DNA of 34,971 nt, taken from Photobacterium sp. GB-56 (GTDB lineage: Bacteria; Pseudomonadota; Gammaproteobacteria; Enterobacterales; Vibrionaceae). The stretch is from assembly GCF_003026105.1 (NCBI RefSeq), contig NZ_PYNW01000024.1:1-34971 (forward strand). The letters run 5' to 3'. The notes beneath the pieces were generated by a model. That model worked only from the letters and a program-made list of their open reading frames with translations. It was not told the origin of the DNA and searched no databases. This document shows, one piece after another, positions 20,079-30,839 of this stretch; within the stretch, counting starts at the first letter, position 1, and the number at the start of each line of letters is the position of its first letter. Both the position numbers and the translations under genes were made by a program.

Positions 20079-20813
20079 ATGAGTAATGATATGATTTTTG
20101 GCATCCATGCCGTGAAAGCCGTGCTGGCATCTGATCCAGTTCGTTTTATTGAAGTCTTTGTACTGAAAGGACGAGAAGATGATCGTTTACTGCCGTTAGT
20201 CACTGAGCTGCAATCACTGGGTATTACGATCCAAGAAGCAGGGCGTAAAGCACTTGATGACAAAGTGAAAGGTGCTTCTCACCAAGGTATCGTTGCTCGT
20301 GTTCGTCCAGGTAAGCAATACAACGAGAACGATCTTGATGATTTATTGGTGGGTAAAGAAAATCCATTATTATTGATTTTAGATGGTGTGACTGATCCGC
20401 ATAACTTAGGCGCATGTCTACGTAATGCGGATGCTGCGGGTGCGGTTGCTGTTATCGTCCCGAAAGATCGCTCGGCACAGCTCAACGCAACGGCAAGTAA
20501 AGTTGCCTGTGGCGCGGCTGAAATCATGCCATTAGTACGTGTGACTAACTTGGCGCGTACCATGCGTGCACTGCAAGATAAAGGTGTATGGATTGTCGGT
20601 ACGGCTGGTGAAGCAACGCATGATATTTACCAAAGTAAGCTGACTGGCCCATTAGCGATTGTGATGGGTGCAGAAGGCGAAGGTATGCGTCGTTTAACCC
20701 GTGAAACCTGTGATGATTTGATCAAAATTCCAATGGCAGGTTCGGTATCAAGCTTAAACGTATCAGTTGCAACAGGTATCTGTTTGTTTGAAGCGGTACG
20801 TCAACGTAGCTAA
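20079..20813 (+). CDS. rlmB: 23S rRNA (guanosine-2251-2'-O) methyltransferase RlmB
   Basis: RlmB methylates the 2'-OH of G2251 in the peptidyl-transferase P loop of 23S rRNA. The 244-residue SpoU-class protein has a short substrate-binding domain (about 1-75), then the knotted SPOUT fold with [14 protein letters not shown] (102-115), [10 protein letters not shown] (197-206) and [14 protein letters not shown] (225-238). It lies 3 nt after rnr as in E. coli, so the pair is one operon ended by the hairpin at 20871. Confidence 0.97.
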   Translation: MSNDMIFGIHAVKAVLASDPVRFIEVFVLKGREDDRLLPLVTELQSLGITIQEAGRKALDDKVKGASHQGIVARVRPGKQYNENDLDDLLVGKENPLLLILDGVTDPHNLGACLRNADAAGAVAVIVPKDRSAQLNATASKVACGAAEIMPLVRVTNLARTMRALQDKGVWIVGTAGEATHDIYQSKLTGPLAIVMGAEGEGMRRLTRETCDDLIKIPMAGSVSSLNVSVATGICLFEAVRQRS

Positions 20814-20870
20814 TATGTTACTGACAACAGTAAAGAAAGTTGCACATTTAACCTGGTATCAGTAATCCCA

Positions 20871-20906
20871 CACCCTTATTCGGTTTAACTGGATAAGGGT
20901 GTTTTT
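20871..20906 (+). terminator. Intrinsic terminator after rlmB
   Basis: CACCCTTAT (20871-20879) pairs with ATAAGGGTG (20893-20901) around a 13-nt loop, followed by TTTTT. Confidence 0.88.
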
Positions 20907-20979
20907 ATTGGGATAGACAAACAGTCAAGATAACTTGCCAGTGGGCAGGAAAAACCTTGGCGTAGAGCACAGAATTTTC

Positions 20980-21008
20980 TTGCTTCAATTGATCATTCTC
21001 TGTACTAT
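20980..21008 (+). promoter_or_regulatory. Candidate promoter of the rpsF operon
   Basis: TTGCTT (20980-20985) and TACTAT (21003-21008) are separated by 17 bp. Both hexamers are only moderate matches to the sigma-70 consensus, but the placement, about 95 nt before rpsF, leaves room for the structured leader. Confidence 0.4.
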
Positions 21009-21045
21009 CCATCGTCCAAATTCTCGGTTCTTTTTTTAGTTCCTT

Positions 21046-21079
21046 GCTTCCCCAGGATAACCGAGCCGACAAGGGAAGC
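21046..21079 (+). promoter_or_regulatory. Candidate S6:S18 autoregulatory leader
   Basis: GCTTCCC (21046-21052) pairs perfectly with GGGAAGC (21073-21079). The 20-nt loop contains two CCG triplets (21061-21063 and 21066-21068). In many bacteria the S6:S18 complex represses its own operon by binding a stem with an unpaired CCG in the rpsF leader, mimicking its 16S rRNA site. The position 25 nt before rpsF fits. The call is by resemblance only. Confidence 0.5.
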
Positions 21080-21103
21080 TGAATAATCCGTAAGGAGCAA
21101 CCT

Positions 21104-21493
21104 ATGCGTCATTACGAAATCGTATTCATGGTGCACCCTGATCAAAGCGAGCAAGTTGCTGGCATGATCGAGCGTTACACTGCTGCTATCAAAGATTCTG
21201 GTGGTCAGATTCACCGTCTAGAAGATTGGGGTCGTCGTCAAATGGCTTACCCAATCAACAAACTGCACAAAGCACACTACGTTCTAATGAACGTTGAAGC
21301 TGAGCAGTCTGTAGTTGACGAGCTTGAGTCAAACTTCCGCTTCAACGACGCAGTGATCCGTAACATGATCATGCGTACTAAGAACGCTGTTACTGAGCCA
21401 TCTCCAATGATGAAGGCTAAAGAAGAGCGTTTCACTAAGCGTGAAGATCGTGCAGAAAATGCACAATCTGAAGGCGAAGCAGCTGCTGAGTAA
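21104..21493 (+). CDS. rpsF: 30S ribosomal protein bS6
   Basis: bS6 binds the central domain of 16S rRNA together with bS18. The protein begins [18 protein letters not shown] and contains [26 protein letters not shown], the core of the family. The 129 residues end in an acidic, Ala/Glu-rich tail, as in E. coli. A TAAGGAG site precedes the ATG. It is first in rpsF-priB-rpsR-rplI. Confidence 0.98.
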   Translation: MRHYEIVFMVHPDQSEQVAGMIERYTAAIKDSGGQIHRLEDWGRRQMAYPINKLHKAHYVLMNVEAEQSVVDELESNFRFNDAVIRNMIMRTKNAVTEPSPMMKAKEERFTKREDRAENAQSEGEAAAE

Positions 21494-21502
21494 TTTGTAT
21501 AA

Positions 21503-21805
21503 ATGACCAATCGTCTGGAGTTAGTTGGCACTATTGCTAAACAACCCAAACGAAGCCAGTCTCCTGCGGGCATACCTCATTGTCACTTTGTGCTTGAGCA
21601 TCGTTCGATTCAACAGGAAGCAGGCCTACCACGCCAAGTATATTGTTATATTAACGTGGTAGTCAGTGGCAAAGGTCAACAAGTACTCACTCAAGATTTA
21701 GTTATCGGAAGCAATGTTAAGGTAGGAGGGTTTATCTCTTATCAAACCGGCCGTAACGGCATTGGTAAATTAGTATTGCACGCCGATCACATTGACATAA
21801 TTTAG
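21503..21805 (+). CDS. priB: Primosomal replication protein N (PriB)
   Basis: PriB is a small dimeric single-stranded-DNA-binding protein with an OB fold that helps PriA restart collapsed forks. The 100 residues begin MTNRLELVGTIAKQPKRSQS and contain HCHFVLEHRS and VSGKG, typical of the family. It sits between rpsF and rpsR, the diagnostic position of priB in gammaproteobacteria, with 9 nt after rpsF and 15 before rpsR. Confidence 0.96.
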   Translation: MTNRLELVGTIAKQPKRSQSPAGIPHCHFVLEHRSIQQEAGLPRQVYCYINVVVSGKGQQVLTQDLVIGSNVKVGGFISYQTGRNGIGKLVLHADHIDII

Positions 21806-21817
21806 ATCAGGAGATAG

Positions 21818-22048
<231 letters not shown>

Positions 22049-22086
22049 TCGGTAGTAGTTTTTAGACTTTTATAGAGGACAAGATA

Positions 22087-22539
22087 ATGCAAGTTATTCT
22101 ACTTGATAAAATCGCTAACCTAGGTAGCCTTGGCGACCAAGTTAACGTTAAAGCTGGCTACGCTCGTAACTTCCTTATCCCACAAGCTAAGGCAGTAATG
22201 GCAACTAAAGCTAACGTTGAAATGTTCGAAGCACGTCGTGCAGAGCTAGAAGCTAAAGTTGCTGAGCAACAAGCTGCTGCTCAAGCTCGTGCTGAAGCAC
22301 TAAACGCACTAGAAGCAGTAGTAATTGCTTCTAAAGCTGGTGACGAAGGTAAACTATTCGGTTCTATCGGTACTCGTGACATCGCTGATGCAGTTACTGC
22401 TGCTGGCGTTGCACTTGTTAAGAGCGAAGTACGTCTACCTGAAGGTGCACTACGTACTACTGGCGAATTCGAAGTTAGCGTTCAGCTAAATTCAGATGTA
22501 TTCGCAACTGTTAAACTAAACGTTGTTGCTGCAGAGTAA
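22087..22539 (+). CDS. rplI: 50S ribosomal protein bL9
   Basis: bL9 has two RNA-binding globular domains joined by a long helix and reaches from the L1 stalk region to a neighbouring ribosome. The N-terminal [19 protein letters not shown] and [13 protein letters not shown] are diagnostic. The connecting helix lies at about 41-75, followed by the C-terminal domain with [12 protein letters not shown]. The 150-residue length is normal. It is the last gene of the operon, with a terminator 22 nt downstream. Confidence 0.98.
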   Translation: MQVILLDKIANLGSLGDQVNVKAGYARNFLIPQAKAVMATKANVEMFEARRAELEAKVAEQQAAAQARAEALNALEAVVIASKAGDEGKLFGSIGTRDIADAVTAAGVALVKSEVRLPEGALRTTGEFEVSVQLNSDVFATVKLNVVAAE

Positions 22540-22560
22540 TCGCTTTTAGCTTTAATAGAA

Positions 22561-22588
22561 AAAAACCAGCCTTCGGGCTGGTTTTTTT
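22561..22588 (+). terminator. Intrinsic terminator after rplI
   Basis: AAAAACCAGCC (22561-22571) pairs with GGCTGGTTTTT (22576-22586) around a TTCG tetraloop, followed by more T. It is the same stem as the purA terminator with one more base pair. Confidence 0.94.
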
Positions 22589-22634
22589 ATGTCTGAAATA
22601 TGAGAAAAAACAACGTTAGCGTCAATCCTTAGCT

Positions 22635-23405
22635 TTACTTCATACTGTAAATCAGGCTAACAATCGTACTAGAATCGAAGTTTTTCATATTGTTAGGTAC
22701 CCACGTGTAATAGGTATAGTTAAAGCCAATACTCAATGCGATGTTATCGGTGATGGAGTTGGTCAGTGATAAATCATTTTGGATCGTAGTATTACTTTTA
22801 CCAGCCACAATATTGGTTTTATTTTCCAAGGAAAGTGTTTTAAGCGGTTTCCATGTCATGGTTAATGAGCTTTGTAAAACAGCTTCATTCACTACTTCTG
22901 GTTTGACTATATCACCATCAATTTCATCTAGGTTAGGATCTTGGTGGCGAAAACCAGGACCGATATCGACCAAGGTTTGAAACGTTTCATAGCTAAAGAG
23001 ACGATAACCGATACCAGCAGAAGCCAGTGAATCAACATAATATGGACCATAGCGATCATCAATATAGCTGCCGCTACCATATAAGTAATAGCCGTCACGG
23101 ATCAGCATTTGTGATTTCAAATTGGCTGAAATCTTACGTTTATCTTCTTCGCCATTTTTCTTCGCCATTAGTAGGCTAGTATCTGCGTTAGTTTTATAAC
23201 GACCTTTGATATATTGCAGATCATAATTAGCGTTTAGCGTCTGTGAATCTGAATTACCAGCAAGTGCTGTAAACCCAAGCCCCACCTCACTGGTAAAGTG
23301 AGAAGGCGAGACATCTTCTTCGATATCTTGATCGTCAGCAGCATAGGCTGCAGTATTGGCAAGCAGCAATAATGTCAGTAGGTATCTTGCCAAAGGTCCT
23401 CCCAC
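22635..23405 (-). CDS. DUF481 family outer-membrane protein
   Basis: The 256-residue product has a signal peptide ending near TAAYA (22), then a beta-strand-rich body. VGLGFTALAGNSDSQTLNANYDLQY (about 41-65) matches the start of DUF481 (YdiY-like, salt-induced) proteins, which are predicted outer-membrane barrels. No enzymatic role is known. The start is uncertain: the GTG at 23405 has no clear site, while an in-frame TTG at 23393 follows GGGAGGA closely and would give a protein four residues shorter. It is convergent with the rplI operon and divergent from dnaB. Confidence 0.8.
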   Translation of the reverse strand: MGGPLARYLLTLLLLANTAAYAADDQDIEEDVSPSHFTSEVGLGFTALAGNSDSQTLNANYDLQYIKGRYKTNADTSLLMAKKNGEEDKRKISANLKSQMLIRDGYYLYGSGSYIDDRYGPYYVDSLASAGIGYRLFSYETFQTLVDIGPGFRHQDPNLDEIDGDIVKPEVVNEAVLQSSLTMTWKPLKTLSLENKTNIVAGKSNTTIQNDLSLTNSITDNIALSIGFNYTYYTWVPNNMKNFDSSTIVSLIYSMK

Positions 23406-23642
23406 GGCAGGTGTTGTAAATTGAGTGTTATTGATGATAAGTATTATGCGCTCGCATTCTAACCCAAATTTGTCAGCTTTTGGTTAGGAATCGTTACGCT
23501 TGACTGTTAGTTAATTTAAAAAGGCGCATAATTAAATAACCATCAGGTTTGAGGCGAGTCGTAAGTTTATGACTGCTCAGAATCGAATGTATGGGGTATA
23601 CTACTATGCTTCATTCTTGTTCTTGGCTAATACGCAATTTCT

Positions 23643-25040
23643 ATGGCAGATAATAGTAAACCGAAAAAACCAAAAGATAATCAAATGGACGCCATTAAGA
23701 TGCCGCCTCACTCTTTAGAGGCTGAGCAATCTGTTCTTGGTGGTTTGATGCTGGATAACGAAAAGTGGGACATGGTGGCTGAAAAAGTCGTTGCCAATGA
23801 TTTCTACAGTCGTCCACACCGGATTATTTTTCAGGCGACAGCGGCACTATTAGAAGCGGGTCAGCCGCTAGATTTGATCACCCTGTCTGAAAACCTTGAG
23901 CAATCAAGCACACTTGATGATGTCGGCGGTTTTGCTTACTTAGCTGAACTGGCAAAAAATACACCATCTGCGGCAAATATTTTAGCGTACGCTGATATTG
24001 TCCGTGAGCGTGCACTTATTCGTGACATGATTGGTGTGGCAAATGAAATTGCCGATGCCGGTTATGATCCACAGGGCCGCACCAGTGAAGACTTACTGGA
24101 TATGGCTGAAAGTAAAGTCTTTGCGATTGCAGAGCAACGTACCAACGATAAAGAAGGCCCACAAAGTGTTGATACGATCTTAGAAAAGACCTTAGAACGT
24201 ATCGAGATTCTATACCAATCGCCGCAAGATGGCGTGACAGGTGTATCGACAGGTTTTACCGATCTCAATAAAAAAACCGCAGGCCTTCAAGGTTCAGATT
24301 TAATCATTGTTGCGGCACGTCCATCGATGGGTAAAACTACCTTTGCGATGAACTTATGTGAAAACGCCGCAATGGAGCAGGAAAAACCTGTACTTATTTT
24401 CTCGTTAGAGATGCCAGCTGAACAGATCATGATGCGTATGTTGGCGTCACTTTCGCGAGTTGACCAAACTAAAATACGTACCGGTCAACTCGATGATGAA
24501 GACTGGGCACGTATATCATCAACAATGGGTATTCTGATGGAAAAGAAGAATATGTTCATTGATGATAGTTCGGGCTTAACACCAACGGAAGTCCGCTCAC
24601 GTGCCCGTCGTATTGCCCGCGATAACGGCGGTTTAAGCCTTATAATGATTGACTACCTTCAGTTAATGCGTGTACCTGGTTTGCAAGATAACCGTACATT
24701 AGAGATCGCTGAAATTTCCCGCTCGTTAAAAGCGCTGGCAAAAGAATTAAACGTACCGGTTGTTGCCTTGTCGCAGCTTAACCGATCGTTGGAGCAACGT
24801 GCCGATAAACGCCCTGTTAACTCAGATTTACGTGAATCCGGTGCGATCGAGCAGGATGCCGATTTAATTATGTTTATTTATCGTGATGAGGTTTATCACG
24901 AAGATAGTGCCCTGAAAGGGATCGCTGAAATCATCTTAGGTAAGCAACGTAATGGTCCTATCGGTACCGTCCGTTTAACCTTCCAAGGCCAGTTCTCTCG
25001 CTTTGATAATTATGCAGGCCCCGCCTACGATGAAGAGTAA
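23643..25040 (+). CDS. dnaB: Replicative DNA helicase DnaB
   Basis: DnaB is the hexameric 5'-3' helicase at the replication fork. The N-terminal domain (about 20-125) starts KMPPHSLEAEQSVLGGLML. The RecA-like motor has Walker A ARPSMGKT (225-232), Walker B LIMIDYLQLM and the later signatures LSQLNRSLEQR and DLRESGAIEQDADLIMFIYR. The 465-residue length is usual. The ATG at 23643 has no strong Shine-Dalgarno sequence. It is followed by alr after 27 nt, a conserved gammaproteobacterial pair. Confidence 0.97.
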   Translation: MADNSKPKKPKDNQMDAIKMPPHSLEAEQSVLGGLMLDNEKWDMVAEKVVANDFYSRPHRIIFQATAALLEAGQPLDLITLSENLEQSSTLDDVGGFAYLAELAKNTPSAANILAYADIVRERALIRDMIGVANEIADAGYDPQGRTSEDLLDMAESKVFAIAEQRTNDKEGPQSVDTILEKTLERIEILYQSPQDGVTGVSTGFTDLNKKTAGLQGSDLIIVAARPSMGKTTFAMNLCENAAMEQEKPVLIFSLEMPAEQIMMRMLASLSRVDQTKIRTGQLDDEDWARISSTMGILMEKKNMFIDDSSGLTPTEVRSRARRIARDNGGLSLIMIDYLQLMRVPGLQDNRTLEIAEISRSLKALAKELNVPVVALSQLNRSLEQRADKRPVNSDLRESGAIEQDADLIMFIYRDEVYHEDSALKGIAEIILGKQRNGPIGTVRLTFQGQFSRFDNYAGPAYDEE

Positions 25041-25067
25041 GCGTAAGAATATTATTTAGGATTTTGG

Positions 25068-26147
25068 ATGAAAGCTGCAACCGCACATATAGATACTGAA
25101 GCATTAGCCCACAATTTGGGGTTAATCCGTCATCATGCACCAAATAGTAAAGTTTTGGCGGTCGTAAAAGCCAATGCTTATGGGCATGGCTTACTTCGAG
25201 TTGCTCAAACACTTACAAATGTTGACGCGTATGGTGTTGCTCGTATTGAAGAAGCATTAATTTTACGTGCAGGTGGGATCGTGAAACCTATTTTATTATT
25301 AGAAGGGTTTTATGCACCGAGCGATCTTCCAGTATTAGTGACCAATAATATTCATACTGTGGTTCACTCGATTGAGCAATTGGAAGCATTAGAGCAAACA
25401 GAGCTTGATAACCCAGTGCGAGTCTGGGTTAAAATTGATACCGGTATGCATCGCTTAGGGGTACGTCCAGAAGATCTGACGGATTTTATGGCGCGTTTAC
25501 ATGCCTGTGAAAATGTCGCAAAGCCACTACGTTTTATTAGCCACTTTGGTAATGCAGATGATTTAAGCTCTGATATTACATTAAAGCAGTTAGATACCTT
25601 TTTGGATTTGACTCAAGATTATCAAGGTGAACGTTCATTAGCTGCCTCTGCGGGTATTTTAGCGTGGCCTGATAGCCAGCTAGAATGGATTCGCCCAGGA
25701 ATCATTATGTATGGTGTTTCACCATTTAATGAGTCTGAACGTTTTGCTTCGGCTTATGACTTAAAGCCAGTGATGACATTAACCTCTAGCCTGATTGCTG
25801 TACGTGATGTTAAAAAAGGTGAACAAGTCGGTTATGGCGGTATTTGGACAAGTGAACGAGATACCAAAGTTGGTGTGATTGCGATTGGTTATGGTGATGG
25901 TTATCCACGTACCGCACCTAACGGCACGCCAGTGCTTGTTAATGGTCGTATTGTGCCGATGGCTGGGCGTGTATCAATGGACATGCTAACGGTGGATTTA
26001 GGGCCCGATGCTCAAGATAAAGTTGGCGATACTGCCACATTATGGGGCGAAGGATTACCTGCTGAAATTGTAGCAGAGCACATTGGCACGATTGCGTATG
26101 AATTGGTTACTAAATTAACACCACGGGTTGCGATGGCATATACGTGA
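25068..26147 (+). CDS. alr: Alanine racemase
   Basis: Alr interconverts L- and D-alanine with PLP, supplying D-Ala for peptidoglycan. K34 in [11 protein letters not shown] forms the Schiff base. [12 protein letters not shown] and GYGDGYPR are conserved active-site segments, the catalytic tyrosine being expected in the second half. The 359-residue length is normal. It follows dnaB, and its 3' end is close to the next ORF, so the three may be co-transcribed. Confidence 0.96.
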   Translation: MKAATAHIDTEALAHNLGLIRHHAPNSKVLAVVKANAYGHGLLRVAQTLTNVDAYGVARIEEALILRAGGIVKPILLLEGFYAPSDLPVLVTNNIHTVVHSIEQLEALEQTELDNPVRVWVKIDTGMHRLGVRPEDLTDFMARLHACENVAKPLRFISHFGNADDLSSDITLKQLDTFLDLTQDYQGERSLAASAGILAWPDSQLEWIRPGIIMYGVSPFNESERFASAYDLKPVMTLTSSLIAVRDVKKGEQVGYGGIWTSERDTKVGVIAIGYGDGYPRTAPNGTPVLVNGRIVPMAGRVSMDMLTVDLGPDAQDKVGDTATLWGEGLPAEIVAEHIGTIAYELVTKLTPRVAMAYT

Positions 26148-26175
26148 TGATTTAAATATTGGACGAAAAGCTTTA

Positions 26176-27444
26176 ATGGAAGATATAAAATTAAAAGCCG
26201 TGGCGTATGCTGCGGCTTTGTTGGTTTCAGTAGATATTTATGCTGAAAATGAATTGCTTGATATTGAGGGTTCTGAAACGGTAGAAAAGACGGATTCAGA
26301 TATTGCCGCAGTACCCTTTATGTTTTCTACCGATAGCATGGGATTGTCTATTGGTGCCGCAGGTGTGGTCAAAAAAGCAGGGCAACCACAAGCTTCACTA
26401 TTAGTGGCTGGATTGGTGACAGATAAAGGTACATGGATGACGTATCTGGGGGCTTACAATTACGCGTTATCCGCCGACAGCCGCTGGCTATTTGGAGCAG
26501 AGCTTTACAGTGGTGATTATAAAGATTTTAATTACTATGTAGGAAAAGCGACCCAAAATGATTCCCACCTCGATGATAGGATCATTGCCGATGCGCAAGA
26601 GTCACTGTATCAACTGAGTGCGCGTTATATTTTGCCTATTGGTCAAGGTAAGCATGATCCTATTCAATCTGCGCTTTATCCTAACCGTCAATTAACGGGT
26701 CATACGCCATGGGAAAGTGGCGTATCGTCAATAGATTTTCGCCCGTTCTATCAATCTCGTCAGTTTGCTAAAAACACACCGAATCCACCTTCTGATTTTT
26801 CACATAATGACAGTGTGTGGGGGCTAGAAACGCGGTTTGAATGGAACAACCAAAACAATACTGCGAATCCAACTCAAGGCAGTAAAAGTCAATTTAAGCT
26901 GACATATGCGCCTGATACTTCAGATCAAACAAGCTGGTGGAAATGGGAAATCAACCAAAGTTGGTATTTGAATTTAGGCAAGCTGGATAACTTATTTGAT
27001 CAGCAAGTCTTGGCGTTTAATGTGTATACCGCCGATACCCCAAGTTGGAATACAACGGATTCAAAGCATGGTTATCATCGTCCACCTGAGTATGCAGGAG
27101 TCAAACTGGGGGGCTTATATCGCTTGCGGAGTTTTCAAACGGGGCGATATGTTGGGCGATCTGCAATCAGCTACAGCGCAGAATATCGCGTGATGCCAGA
27201 TTGGCAACCTCTGAGTGAATGGCCTGTCTTTAATTGGTACAGCGTGCCTTGGTGGCAGTGGGTCGCATTTGCTGATGTTGGTCGTGTTGCGGATAGTTAC
27301 AATCTCTCTGAGTTGCATTCAGACATGAAATGGAGCGCCGGTGGCGCGGTACGTTTTCAAGTCGAAGGTGTTGTTGTCCGAACCGAAATGGCGTGGGGCA
27401 GTGAAGAAAGCACCTTTAGAGTGATGGTTAACCAGCCGTTCTAG
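26176..27444 (+). CDS. Surface-antigen (BamA/TamA-like) outer-membrane barrel protein
   Basis: The 422-residue product has a signal peptide ending near IYA (23) and no soluble POTRA domains, so it looks like a stand-alone barrel. Regular alternating aromatic and glycine-rich strands fill it, and the C-terminus is NQPF, with the terminal Phe typical of outer-membrane barrels. VWGLETRFEWNNQNNTANPTQG and LGGLYRLRSFQTGRYVGRSA resemble bacterial surface antigen (D15-type) barrels. A similar hypothetical gene lies between alr and pgi in Vibrio. I chose ATG 26176 because it gives a clean signal peptide; the longer ORF from 26128 overlaps alr. Confidence 0.7.
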   Translation: MEDIKLKAVAYAAALLVSVDIYAENELLDIEGSETVEKTDSDIAAVPFMFSTDSMGLSIGAAGVVKKAGQPQASLLVAGLVTDKGTWMTYLGAYNYALSADSRWLFGAELYSGDYKDFNYYVGKATQNDSHLDDRIIADAQESLYQLSARYILPIGQGKHDPIQSALYPNRQLTGHTPWESGVSSIDFRPFYQSRQFAKNTPNPPSDFSHNDSVWGLETRFEWNNQNNTANPTQGSKSQFKLTYAPDTSDQTSWWKWEINQSWYLNLGKLDNLFDQQVLAFNVYTADTPSWNTTDSKHGYHRPPEYAGVKLGGLYRLRSFQTGRYVGRSAISYSAEYRVMPDWQPLSEWPVFNWYSVPWWQWVAFADVGRVADSYNLSELHSDMKWSAGGAVRFQVEGVVVRTEMAWGSEESTFRVMVNQPF

Positions 27445-27454
27445 TCTTAAATAT

Positions 27455-27494
27455 AAAGCACTTAACCATCATTGTTAGGGATAAGTGCTTTTTT
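27455..27494. terminator. Terminator between the barrel gene and yjbQ
   Basis: AAAGCACTTA (27455-27464) pairs with TAAGTGCTTT (27482-27491) around a 17-nt loop. The plus strand continues TTT. The minus strand leads into TTTATATTT, so it may work both ways. Confidence 0.8.
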
Positions 27495-27508
27495 GTCTCT
27501 TCAATATA

Positions 27509-27928
27509 CTATTCGCCTTGAATAGTGATCACGACTTGGCGAGAGCCGCCATGATCACGGTGCTCACCTAAATAAATGCCTTGCCATATACCTAATGCTA
27601 AACGTCCTTGTGAAATAGGGATCGAGATACTATTACCTAACAATGAACTTTTAATATGTGCCGGCATATCATCATCTCCTTCATAGGTATGTCGATAATA
27701 AGGCGCGCGTTCTGGTACAAAATGATTAAAGTGTTTCTCCATATCATGACGTACCGTAGGATCGGCATTTTCATTAATGGTTAAGCTTGCCGAGGTGTGT
27801 TGAAGAAAACAATGGACTAATCCAACGCTTAAAGGTCGGATCTCATGTAAATGTTGCGCTATTTCCTCAGTGATAAGGTGAAAACCGCGCTTTTGAGGAG
27901 TAAGATTAATTGTTTTTTGATACCACAT
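27509..27928 (-). CDS. yjbQ: YjbQ family protein
   Basis: This 139-residue protein belongs to the YjbQ/UPF0047 family. Conserved stretches are [41 protein letters not shown] and [19 protein letters not shown]; the clustered His and Glu/Asp suggest a metal site. E. coli YjbQ has weak thiamine-phosphate synthase activity, but the physiological role is unsettled. It ends convergently with the barrel gene and lies in the dnaB-alr neighbourhood, as in E. coli. Confidence 0.92.
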   Translation of the reverse strand: MWYQKTINLTPQKRGFHLITEEIAQHLHEIRPLSVGLVHCFLQHTSASLTINENADPTVRHDMEKHFNHFVPERAPYYRHTYEGDDDMPAHIKSSLLGNSISIPISQGRLALGIWQGIYLGEHRDHGGSRQVVITIQGE

Positions 27929-27978
27929 GGCTATTTACCTATAGGTTTAACCTTTTAGTTTGATTAGTTATTCGCATT

Positions 27979-28007
27979 ATTACATTGATGCGAAATACAG
28001 GTATGAT
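27979..28007 (+). promoter_or_regulatory. Candidate pgi promoter
   Basis: ATTACA (27979-27984) and TATGAT (28002-28007) are separated by 17 bp. This implies a leader of about 170 nt. A hairpin CTTTCGC (28127-28133) with GCGAAAG (28149-28155) lies in that leader, 28 nt before the start codon. Confidence 0.5.
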
Positions 28008-28174
28008 GCATTCCAAGTTTTCGTGATTTACCGCAATGACGACCTTTTTCTTTTCGCGGCATCATCACAAGTGATCAAAATTATAAATAAGCCTGCCATC
28101 ATAGGCTAATGAGCAAAATCGGGGATCTTTCGCAAACAGTGTATGGGCGCGAAAGGTAAACATAACAAAATTAG

Positions 28175-29836
<1,662 letters not shown>

Positions 29837-29873
29837 TCTTAGGCTAATGTACTAAGCCATATGTTTGTATAAT

Positions 29874-29903
29874 AAAAACGCCGCTAAATAGCGGCGTTTT
29901 TTT
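29874..29903. terminator. Bidirectional terminator between pgi and the csp gene
   Basis: AAAAACGCCGCT (29874-29885) pairs with AGCGGCGTTTTT (29890-29901) around an AAAT loop. A and T tracts on both sides make it usable in either direction for these convergent genes. Confidence 0.92.
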
Positions 29904-29922
29904 ATCTTTTCAGTGATGGTTA

Positions 29923-30129
29923 TTACAGTGCAATAACTTCGCTAGCTTGTGGGCCTTTCTGACCATCCGTAACGATAAACTCAACACTTTGGCCTTCACG
30001 TAAGGTGCGGCGCCCTTGAGCTTGAATAGCACTGAAGTGTACAAACACATCTTTGCCATCCGTTCCAGAAATGAAACCAAAGCCTTTGTCATCGTTGAAC
30101 CATTTTACGGTTCCAGTCAGTTTACTCAT
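29923..30129 (-). CDS. CspA-family cold-shock protein
   Basis: This 68-residue single cold-shock domain binds single-stranded RNA and DNA. KGFGFI (15-20) is RNP1 and VFVHF (28-32) is RNP2. W10 and F11 of the start strand are present. An AGGGA site precedes the ATG at 30129. Which csp paralogue it is cannot be told from sequence alone, and nothing shows that it is cold-induced. Confidence 0.93.
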   Translation of the reverse strand: MSKLTGTVKWFNDDKGFGFISGTDGKDVFVHFSAIQAQGRRTLREGQSVEFIVTDGQKGPQASEVIAL

Positions 30130-30353
30130 GTACGTCTTTCCCTTTTAGACAAATAATATACAGTCATCTCGCAGTTATAAGTAACATGATGCGTATGACA
30201 TAAACTAGTCTAGATCGAAAAAAGAGCGGAGAGTAGTCTTTTATTTAAGAATGGTTTTATTAATAAAAGACTTAATAAAGAATTAGATAGCGTTAAGTAA
30301 AGTAAAGAATTTATCGTGTAATTGACGCTATATTTTCATTAAAAAAGACGATA
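30130..30353. promoter_or_regulatory. csp upstream region with two inverted repeats
   Basis: This 224-bp AT-rich gap holds the csp promoter and probably a long leader on the minus strand. AGTCTTTTATT (30235-30245) pairs perfectly with AATAAAAGACT (30262-30272), and ATAGCGT (30287-30293) with ACGCTAT (30325-30331). I could not assign promoter hexamers with confidence. Confidence 0.5.
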
Positions 30354-30815
30354 TCAATCGAAACAAATTTCGATATAGGCTTTGCCATAGTCAGAATCAA
30401 ATGGCATTAAGATGATCGCATTATCACATTTATGGGTAATGGTATGGCCTTTACCAGAAACAACCGCAGGTGTTGCCATATCAAAATCATAGCCATTTTC
30501 AGCCAGTGCACGTTTTGCACCACCTGTTACCATATTAGTAATTTCACCAACCATATCAGTAACATCTTCATTAATGCCTGCTGGACGTTCACCGAGCATG
30601 CGTTGCATGATTTCAAGCGCCAGATCTTGCTCAAACGTGATTGACATCGACCCTTTGGTTTTTGGGCCAATCATACCGATTAAGCCAGATACATCACCAC
30701 GCGCAATTTCATCTTTCTTTAGTCTTGGCTTTTGTGGTGTCATTGGCATAGATGCCATGGTGTTAAGCACATTAATCAGAGATGCAAGAAAAGGGTTTAT
30801 AAATTCTGCGCGCAT
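30354..30815 (-). CDS. CheX-like chemotaxis phosphatase
   Basis: This 153-residue protein resembles CheX/CheC phosphatases, which dephosphorylate CheY-P. The catalytic pair E91 and N94 lies in DMVGEITNMVTGGAKRAL, with P116 about 22 residues further on, as the family pattern requires. There is no signal peptide. It lies 24 nt downstream of zur on the same strand and may be co-transcribed with it, away from any chemotaxis cluster. The physiological target is not shown by the context. Confidence 0.82.
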   Translation of the reverse strand: MRAEFINPFLASLINVLNTMASMPMTPQKPRLKKDEIARGDVSGLIGMIGPKTKGSMSITFEQDLALEIMQRMLGERPAGINEDVTDMVGEITNMVTGGAKRALAENGYDFDMATPAVVSGKGHTITHKCDNAIILMPFDSDYGKAYIEICFD

Positions 30816-30839
30816 AATTGTAAGACTTTTCGTTGTAGG

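Noticed and set aside
30129..30140. Cold box before the csp gene
   Set aside because: GACGTAC occurs directly before the ATG, whereas the cspA cold box lies at the 5' end of a long leader.
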